DNA of 64,000 bases from Galdieria partita. Its lineage: Eukaryota; Rhodophyta; Bangiophyceae; Galdieriales; Galdieriaceae. The notes beneath the pieces are model-generated. The model had not been told where the DNA came from. It was given only the letters and a program-made list of their open reading frames with translations, and did no database searches. The position numbers and the translations under genes are program-made. Where the stretch lies: assembly GCA_025991245.1 (NCBI GenBank), contig BQMJ01000053.1:62001-126000 (forward strand), in the 5' to 3' direction. How positions within the stretch are numbered: the first letter of the stretch is position 1; every line of letters begins with the position of its first letter. This document shows, in pieces, positions 57,329-64,000 of this stretch.

Positions 57329-58459
57329 ATGCTGGATTTATTTTTCATATACAAGTCATTGAGCTGTTTGCATTGTTGTCAATATGGTTGGAAAAAAACA
57401 GCAAATTCTATTTGCGTAGTTTCTCCCAAGCAAAGGTTTTCTCACTGTCGAATAACCAGTTCAACAACCTCTTCTTCCAATACTAGTCCAGACCACCACG
57501 AAGACCATCCAACAATACCAACTGCCAAAGAAAAAACCAAGAAATTGGAACAGTTTATGGCTCCTCCTGAAGATTTTGATAGTGCTATTGAAGCAGCGTA
57601 TCATTCTGCACAATGTGCAAGAGAAAAGGGACATCGAATGATAGAAATTGAGTTTCCTGCGTTGTCTGGTATGAGACTATCCAGTGCTGACTGTGGAGCC
57701 TATGAAGTATTCGACGCTAATAGATATCATGCAATTCAGTTGGCTAGAATGTTTGCTACTAGTGGTGACCAAGTCGCCATATGTTTACCAGACATAGTGG
57801 AATATGAAAGAGTTGTAGAAAGAAATGGAGACGAACCATGGATATCAAACAATATACGGTGGAGTGTCATTCAGTCATCTTATGAAGGAAATCCGATTGC
57901 TTCTATTTGGATAAAGAGAAAGAAAATAGAGCCTTTGCAACCGCAAGATACTGTTTGTATAATGATAGGCGTTTCTTGTCAAGAGTTGAAGTCAGTAGAA
58001 AGACTTTGTCGAGGTGACCATCATTCGGTAACCTTTGTATTATTGAATGTGGAATTGGATAAACTTCGAAGTGATTTGGGATTGCTAGGGTTTCCATCCA
58101 AGTCATTACAGTATAACTTTTTATGCCAATTCTTATCAGCCTATTATTGGAGAAGTAGAAGTTTTGTTCGATTTCTATCTCAACCACCTTTTCTATTAAA
58201 ATATGAAGGTGCCATATTCCGTGCGTATCCTGAACCTTGGCAAGTATTATTACAAACTGGTGATGAATTACAGAGCTATAGACGAATTGCTTGTCTTCAT
58301 AAGAGACCCACGGGAGTTCAGTTTCGTCAGATGGTAACTCAAGCACTTGTAGTGGAAGATGCTATCAAAGAACAAATATCGAAAGATTGGAGTCGAGCCA
58401 AAGATGTATGGTGGGAGCAAGATGAAAAGCATTCCATTTCTCAAACATGGAAATATTGA
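57329..58459 (+). CDS. DUF1995-family protein, probably plastid
   Basis: A single exon of 376 residues. The N-terminus is Cys/Ser/His-rich with an early hydrophobic segment (MLDLFFIYKSLSCLHCCQY), likely a targeting extension. The body begins AYHSAQCAREKGHRMIEIEF at about residue 95 and continues with ARMFATSGDQVAICLPD, DTVCIMIGVSCQEL and YEGAIFRAYPEPWQVLL. This order (helix with KG-x-R-x-x-x-E, the buried 'parts of a Rossmann-like' strands, and a terminal PxPW segment) is that of DUF1995, a family restricted to oxygenic phototrophs that includes LPA3-type assembly factors for photosystem II. The molecular role is unknown. Confidence 0.7.
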   Translation: MLDLFFIYKSLSCLHCCQYGWKKTANSICVVSPKQRFSHCRITSSTTSSSNTSPDHHEDHPTIPTAKEKTKKLEQFMAPPEDFDSAIEAAYHSAQCAREKGHRMIEIEFPALSGMRLSSADCGAYEVFDANRYHAIQLARMFATSGDQVAICLPDIVEYERVVERNGDEPWISNNIRWSVIQSSYEGNPIASIWIKRKKIEPLQPQDTVCIMIGVSCQELKSVERLCRGDHHSVTFVLLNVELDKLRSDLGLLGFPSKSLQYNFLCQFLSAYYWRSRSFVRFLSQPPFLLKYEGAIFRAYPEPWQVLLQTGDELQSYRRIACLHKRPTGVQFRQMVTQALVVEDAIKEQISKDWSRAKDVWWEQDEKHSISQTWKY

Positions 58460-58471
58460 ATATTCGATGTT

Positions 58472-60583
58472 TTATAAAAAAAATTTTTCGATAACATAAC
58501 CATCCTTTTCCAACCAATCATCCGTTAAAGAAGAATGTACAAATTCCCATAACGGCTGACAAATTTCTTCAACGTCGTTGTGTTCGATGTTGGCTATTCG
58601 ATGAGTCTCCGAGTTTTCCAAGTAAATGGCCAAACCAATCACATTTTCCACATCGATGAGTTCATTTTCCGATGTTTCTGTTGGCACAACATTCAACCTC
58701 AATATTATGCGATGAGTATCCTTCATATATAAACAAATTCCCAACCGAGAATATGTCAATCCTTCAAATGGATTATAACATTGATATTCTTCTACTCGCA
58801 AGTCCTCCAACCAATTTTTGTATTTCTTGTTATCCAAATGTGGATGCATTTCTTTCCAAGATAATCCTTTTCCCATATTATCCCATAAGCTTTGCATTTT
58901 GGATATCATAAGCTGCTTTTGATGAGCGTTCTTTGCTCGATAGAAATAACATATGTGATAATCCCTTCCATACTGATTCCAATGTTGTTCCATGACTTGA
59001 TGAATATCCATCCAATAGGATCGATTTTCATTCTTCCAAGATAACAAACTCAACCAACAAAGTACTAAAAATAATCCATCTCTTTCACGAATCCAACTGC
59101 ATCCTAAACCTCCATTCTCGTCCATACAAATATCGACTTTTTCTCTATCCATCAAATTGGTCATATAACGCCATCCACAGGGACTTTGATACAGTGGCAT
59201 ATCCAAAACGTCCGTAACACGATCAATCGCCCTACTATGGACAAATGTTTTCCCTACTCCCCGAAATACTTTGGAAAATCTTGGAATGACTTGTCCTATA
59301 CAGGTCAAGAAGACAGCAAGACTATCTTGGGTTGATAATATAGTTCCTTGTGGAGTCACTAAAACTGCATATCTTCCTTCATTATCCAATACAACTCCCA
59401 AACGGTTACTGTCCTTTGAATGAGCCTCTTTTCTTAATTGTTCTTTCATCCTTTGATAATTATCTTCATCGTAAGGATCGGGATGGAGGCCTCCATAATC
59501 TTCTTTATACTCTTGATGAAGTATTTGAAAAGGACTTAGTCCCAATTCTTCTACCAATATACGATAAGCATATCTTCCCATGATACTATGTAAAGTATCT
59601 ACTAATAAAAATTGGGAATGGTGCTGTAAAAACCTTCGAATCCTAGCAAAAGGAAACCATTGTTTGAGTTGAGCGACATACAACTCCAAAGGGTCGATCA
59701 TCGAAACAAAATGACGATTGTCATCCACAAAATATTGTCGAATAGTTGAAATATCCACTTGTGGTTCGATTCCTACTACTCGATACTCGGTCACTTTATC
59801 CAATTGGTTTCGAAAACGAGTCAAAAAGATATCACGCATAGGACCTCCGTTGCCTAATAAATATTGAATACCAAAGAATTGTTGTTCACCAGCTGCTTTT
59901 CTATTTACAGAACATAAGATACCACCTTCACAACTGTAGTGATGTATAGCTAAAGAAGCAGCTGGAATGGATGCCAAACCATCTTTAGCCACTACAAGTG
60001 CTACATTTCCAAACCCTAAACAAGTATAGAGTATACGAATAAGAGCTTCTTTGGCATAGTAACGTCCATCACCTCCTAAAAAGAAAGTACCGGATGTGAA
60101 ACGGTCTCCCAAAGTCTTCCTCAAAGCAGAAACAAAAGCATGTACGCGTTGAGGTTTCTCTAAAAACTTGCACGTGATATCTGATAATCCACTTTCTTCA
60201 TTCAATATGAAAGCGCCATCACGATAAGGAACAACCACTCGAAGTGCTATTTCTGCTACATATATACTAGCCGACCTTTCTTCAGTAGATTCCAAAGTAG
60301 GGTTTGTCAATTGGGGTTGCTTTAACGTAGATTGCTTATTGGAAGGAATTAATTGACTTTGCTCAGTTACTGAAGGATGAATATCTGTAGCTTTTAAGGT
60401 GGAAGCTTTGCATAACAAGGGCCTTTGACAGCGTATACAGTAATTATGTGTTGAAAAAGATACTCTCTGTAATACATATCTTGAAGGAAACCAAACAAGG
60501 TATCCTAAATATTCGCATCTTTTCTTCACAAGTAACTGATGATTCCAAAGTGTTGCTGTATCGCTTTCCAGTCTATGGTTCAT
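58472..60583 (-). CDS. Phosphoglucomutase-family protein with degenerate active site (predicted pseudoenzyme)
   Basis: From the ATG at 60583 the single exon gives 703 residues; an upstream in-frame ATG exists. The alpha-phosphohexomutase layout is evident: YRDGAFIL, FFLGGDGRYYAKEALIRIL, LASIPAASLAIH and LLGNGGP in domain 1, HPDPYDEDNY in domain 2, RVTDVLDMPLYQSPCGWRYM and IRERDGLFLVLCWLSLLSW in domain 3. But the catalytic-serine loop (TASHNPGG in active enzymes) reads CSVNRKAAG at about residue 224, the metal-binding DGDGDR reads DNEGR at about 400, and the sugar-binding GEESFGTGS reads MDENGGLGCS. The fold is therefore probably kept without mutase activity, as in animal PGM5. The N-terminus has basic and Cys residues. 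Confidence 0.82.
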   Translation of the reverse strand: MNHRLESDTATLWNHQLLVKKRCEYLGYLVWFPSRYVLQRVSFSTHNYCIRCQRPLLCKASTLKATDIHPSVTEQSQLIPSNKQSTLKQPQLTNPTLESTEERSASIYVAEIALRVVVPYRDGAFILNEESGLSDITCKFLEKPQRVHAFVSALRKTLGDRFTSGTFFLGGDGRYYAKEALIRILYTCLGFGNVALVVAKDGLASIPAASLAIHHYSCEGGILCSVNRKAAGEQQFFGIQYLLGNGGPMRDIFLTRFRNQLDKVTEYRVVGIEPQVDISTIRQYFVDDNRHFVSMIDPLELYVAQLKQWFPFARIRRFLQHHSQFLLVDTLHSIMGRYAYRILVEELGLSPFQILHQEYKEDYGGLHPDPYDEDNYQRMKEQLRKEAHSKDSNRLGVVLDNEGRYAVLVTPQGTILSTQDSLAVFLTCIGQVIPRFSKVFRGVGKTFVHSRAIDRVTDVLDMPLYQSPCGWRYMTNLMDREKVDICMDENGGLGCSWIRERDGLFLVLCWLSLLSWKNENRSYWMDIHQVMEQHWNQYGRDYHICYFYRAKNAHQKQLMISKMQSLWDNMGKGLSWKEMHPHLDNKKYKNWLEDLRVEEYQCYNPFEGLTYSRLGICLYMKDTHRIILRLNVVPTETSENELIDVENVIGLAIYLENSETHRIANIEHNDVEEICQPLWEFVHSSLTDDWLEKDGYVIEKFFL

Positions 60584-60648
60584 CACCCAAGTCGTCGTTG
60601 AAAGATTTCCAATAAGAAAGAAAGGAAATTGGATTGTTGTAGAGTTGT

Positions 60649-61585
60649 ATGTTACGTAAAACAAGATATTGGATTGGTTGGTGTCGTAGATATGCATCAT
60701 CGTCTTTGACTCCTTCAAGTGGTGATATAGAAAGTGGTAGTTTCAAGAGTGTCGCACATTCTTGTTGGTTTCGTATTCCTGAACAACCACAAATGGTAAG
60801 TGGAAGAGTACCATTCGGTTTGGGTAATAGAAAGAAGAATATTCCAATTGTTAATGAAGAAATAGAAAGAATATGAAATACTTGCAAGAGGAAGTGGTTG
60901 TATAGTACGTGGAAAAGATGACAATCTACTATGGGCTCTAGTATCTGCTCATGTTGCTGTACCTTTTTTGTTTCGCAATTATTTTCCACAAGATTGGTTG
61001 TCATATGTTAATGAACAACACTGCAAACATACTTTGTATTGGGAAACCGACGACCATCACCCGCAACAAGTAGAAACAGGAAATATCATTTGGAAACATG
61101 ATATGTTGGATGTAGCAGCTTTTGGTTTACAACGACACGAACTAGTTGATGAAAAGGAATGGGAACGGTTAACAAGACAGGCAGTGGAATTGAAGCCTTT
61201 ATCCGATTGGTTTGGAAATTCCGTAATTGTTCAAGGTTGGCAAGTAAAAGGATCAGTTGGTTCAGGACAAGAGGAAATAGTTGCACGTTCGTTGAATGGA
61301 ACTATTCGAGTACAACAACAAGGCATTCGATATTTTGTAGATACTCAACCTCATCAAACACATTTTGGTATGTGTGGAGGTCCCATCTTATTACCTCAAA
61401 GCAATCATCCGCATCATACCTGTGTAGGCATTGTGGAAGGTTTAGTACCGGATGCCAATTCACTGGAACATTCTTCAACTCAAAAGGAATGGAAAGAATT
61501 CTTCCAATCTATAGCAGGATATACTGCTTTTATAGAAGCTTCTGTATTGATAGACTTTATCGATCAAATTGAAAAACAGCTCTAG
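60649..61585 (+). CDS. Trypsin-fold protein with Cys at the nucleophile position
   Basis: Two exons (intron 60796-60865) give 288 residues. The first exon is an Arg-rich likely targeting peptide (MLRKTRYWIGWCRRYASSS). The second carries a chymotrypsin-like pattern: GSGCIV then LVSAHVAVPFLF with His78 in the usual AAH position, HDMLDVAAFGL with Asp131 fitting the DxA motif, and HFGMCGGPILL with Cys219 where serine proteases have the nucleophile of GxSGGP; GIVEGLV follows as in the last strand. This gives a His-Asp-Cys triad, as in viral 3C-like but few cellular proteases. TYSND1/DEG15-like peroxisomal proteins are distant candidates. Activity is inference. It is divergent from the PGM-like gene by 65 bp. 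Confidence 0.68.
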
Positions 61586-61592
61586 TTGATAG

Positions 61593-62114
61593 TTATGAAA
61601 GAAAAGGCTGCAATGCTTCCACCAACTCTCTTTTGCTTAGTAGACCAACCCATCGAGTCTTTTCTTTTCCATTTTCAAATAGAACCAACGTAGGCAACGC
61701 TCGAATAGAATATTGAGAAGCTAACCAAGCATATTTGTCTGTATCTACTTTAAATATAGTCAATTGATGAGAATATTCTTTGCCTAGTTCATCCAAAATA
61801 GGTGCCAACATGAGACAAGGACCACAGCCATAGGAATAGAAATCTACCAAACAACGTTTCTTTGAAGCAACCATATCCTCAAATGAACGAAACTATTTGA
61901 GTCAACCATAAAGTGGATGTAATATGGACTGTAATAGTATTTTCCAGCAACGTCTTACCTGTTGTTGGGTATGCATAGTCACAAACAACGAGGGTAACCG
62001 AACAGACCACCTACGTGGATAACCCAAACCACTTGGAGGAGAGCGTCGGAAACATATGCAAGGAACTTTTGAATGACAAGGTTGCAACTTGTAGCTGTTG
62101 AAGTGAACAAACAT
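61593..62114 (-). CDS. Thioredoxin y-like protein with modified active-site tryptophan
   Basis: Two exons (intron 61893-61958) give 151 residues. The first exon is an Arg/Ser/Pro-rich extension consistent with plastid import. The thioredoxin fold begins near residue 56 (SFEDMVASKKRCLVDFYSYG) and includes CGPCLMLAPIL, FKVDTDKYAWLASQY, RALPTLVLFENG with the cis-Pro, and a terminal GLLSKRELVEALQ. The order and TDKY stretch match thioredoxin y. The residue before the CGPC redox site is Gly74, where almost all thioredoxins have Trp. The gene's stop lies 8 bp from the stop of the convergent protease-like gene. Confidence 0.86.
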
Positions 62115-62257
62115 ATGACGAAAGGATCACTTGGATAAAAGAGGCGCCAAATGTTGTAGAAAAATGCAATCTTCCTATGGATGGAATAACAACTTTGGCC
62201 AACTTCAATTGGGAGGATTTGTTGTTGTGTGTTGGGTCGGAGGAATAAGACTCTGAT

Positions 62258-64000
62258 GAATATTGTCGAGAATAGAAACCAACAGCAACCACTTTCTAGT
62301 TTGCAAACTGTAAACTATGCTGGAGAAAGGGTGCCTCCTGACTTGGAGAAAATTATAGAAAAAACAGCAGTATATGTAGCCAAGAACGGTAGCTCCTTTG
62401 AAGCGAGAGTATTGGAAATGAACCGAAATAACCCCAAATTCTCCTTTTTATTGGATAGTGACCCCTTTCATAGTTATTATTTACAAATATTACAAGAGAA
62501 AAGAAGATATTTTACTGGACCACCGACGACACCAACTTCAAGCACGATGACAGGTATGGACCTTCAGCAGTCCACAACGGTCCCAGAATCGAGTCAACCA
62601 AACGTGAGAGGAGAGTTCATAGCAGAAGCTGCTCCTGCAGTATCTAAAGCAAAACTTTCAGAACGAAAGGCTCAAGCAGCACGTCCCATTCCCACACAAC
62701 CTCCACCTGAAGATGTATTTACTGCTCAAGTACCCGAAGAACCACTTCCAAACCCAGTGGATGTTGAAATTATAAAGTTAACTGCCCAGTTTATAGCTCG
62801 TAATGGTAGAAGTTTTTTGCAAGAGTTACATTCGAAGGAATATCGCAACCCTCAATTTGAGTTTTTGAAACCTACACATCCTTATTTCACGTTCTTTCAA
62901 CGTCTAGTGGATGCTTATTCAGTGGTGATTGCTCCTGATGATCAAATGTTGGAAAAAATGAAGGAATCAGCTCATTCTTTAGGAAAGATAATGGAAGACT
63001 TGTATTATCGTGTAGATTGGGAAATATTACAAGAAGAAAAGAAAACCGAACAAAACAAGAGTGCAATGGAAAGGGTACAAATGCAGATGATCGACTGGCA
63101 TGATTTTGTGATTGTGGAGACGATAGATTTGGATGAACGGGAGACCAATTTACCAGCGCCTGTAAAAAATAACAGCATTGGATATTCATCATGGCCATCA
63201 ACTGAAATGATGAATGGAAACCCAAGTCAACCTAATATGGAACAAGATGATATGGAAATGGATCTGCAAGAAGAAGAAGAAGAGGAAGTAGAAGTTACTA
63301 CTTATACCGATATTCCAGTAGATAAGATAAGAAAGGATTATCGACCCAGAACATCACTTTCTAATACCGAAAATAGCCAGTCTATTGAAGTTACTCTACC
63401 TAGTGGGCAACGAGTTCCAGTAGATCGTGCAAATGAAAGTATCAAGATGGAATTATTGGATCCAAAGTACAAGGAAGAACGTCAAAGGGCTGCTGAGAAG
63501 AACAAATATCAGAATTTAGCATCCGATGCAGAAGTAGCCATGAATTTAGGGAGGCTTTCTGATCAGAAACTGGATATTTATAATAGAGCAGATTTACAAA
63601 ATGTGATGGCAGAACGAAGAACCATAACGGAAGAGAAAAAGTCTGGAGAGTCTATGGAATGGCAAGTAAAAGCTCCAGAGCCAACTGTTCAACCCAAACC
63701 TTCTTCTTTATTATGGGGAACGTCCTCGTATTGGGATAAAGGAGGAGAGGAGAATACTTCCCAATTGGATAATATTTCTTCAGGAGGTCAAGAAGATAAT
63801 TCAGACGAAGGAATTCAAGTTCATGTTCGAGTACAATCACACAACAATCAAGAATGGAATTTACGTGGTCAAACGATATCTTTACAAGTTCCTTATCAAG
63901 CCACTCTTCTGGATCTCAAAAGCACTTTAGCTCCGTTGGTGAAATTGGCTCCCAATAAGCAAAAAATTTCAGCAGACAATTTTGGTTATTTAAAGGATAA
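62258..64000 (+). CDS. SF3A1: SF3A1 (U2 snRNP SF3a subunit 1), truncated by the window end
   Basis: An open frame of 581 codons runs off the window, so the end is missing. SF3A1 bridges the U2 snRNP core and the prespliceosome. Two SURP domains are present: IEKTAVYVAKNGSSFEARVL near residue 35 and IKLTAQFIARNGRSFLQELH near 170, each followed by a FxFL...PFHSYY or THPYFTFF helix end. PLNP-type linker and the acidic EEEEEEVEV stretch follow, then VTLPSGQRVPVDRANESIKM and LLDPKYKEERQR, and at the window edge the beginning of the ubiquitin-like domain (IQVHVRVQSHNN...). The divergent thioredoxin starts 143 bp away. Confidence 0.95.

Overview
This is a compact nuclear eukaryotic window, moderately AT-rich, with about 50 protein-coding genes on both strands and almost no repeats. 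Most multi-exon genes have GT-AG introns of only about 43-66 nt. I could splice them by hand so that reading phase closes and family motifs join across junctions. Several products fit a photosynthetic host: a plant-type ferritin with an N-terminal extension, a bacterial-type organellar SRP54, a nuclear-encoded gyrase B with a targeting extension, a ClpS adaptor, a thioredoxin y-like protein, a DUF1995 protein and a CDKB-like kinase. Together with the tiny introns this suggests a unicellular alga, most likely a Galdieria-like red alga. That naming is an inference; no marker here proves it.

Layout. 1-9.6 kb: NUS1 end, Asterix (WDR83OS), ArfGAP, CNOT9, a two-S1-domain protein, a WrbA-type flavoprotein, an ARID protein, a Cys/Tyr/Pro-rich secreted protein and DENR. 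9.6-17.6 kb: a methyltransferase carrying an in-frame TAG, eIF3m, CCT2, a glucose-6-phosphate 1-epimerase-like protein (with one GC-AG intron) and the acetyl-CoA transporter SLC33A1. 17.8-27.4 kb: ferritin, 14-3-3, a CTD-type phosphatase, a four-TM protein, sterol isomerase EBP, RAD17, a membrane-anchored HD-like protein and an RPP14-like RNase P subunit. 27.7-38.9 kb: a TauE/SafE permease, an RRM protein, SerB, UMP1, UDP-glucuronate decarboxylase, a secreted ferritin-like protein, calmodulin, an SH3 protein and a CDKB-like kinase. 39-50.9 kb: PYROXD2, an ABC1/UbiB kinase, SF3B1, mitoribosomal L47, an LSm-like protein and a SET1 methyltransferase. 51-64 kb: a RING-H2 ligase, SRP54, GyrB, ClpS, DUF1995, a phosphoglucomutase-like protein lacking its catalytic motifs, a trypsin-fold protein with Cys in place of Ser, a thioredoxin with an altered active site, and the start of SF3A1.

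The genes are mostly unrelated housekeeping functions rather than a pathway cluster. Two U2 snRNP subunits (SF3B1, SF3A1) lie 16 kb apart. The striking organisation is divergent pairs with very little between start codons: 2 bp (CNOT9/S1), 12 bp (RAD17/HD-like), 35 bp (UbiB/SF3B1), 65 bp (PGM-like/protease-like), 94 bp (ClpS/DUF1995), 110 bp (methyltransferase/eIF3m), 143 bp (thioredoxin/SF3A1), and an actual 8-bp antisense overlap (RING/SRP54). No tRNA, rRNA, transposon, viral relic or CRISPR was recognised. The most unusual biology is at 58.4-62.1 kb, where three neighbouring genes each have a departure from their family's catalytic signature.
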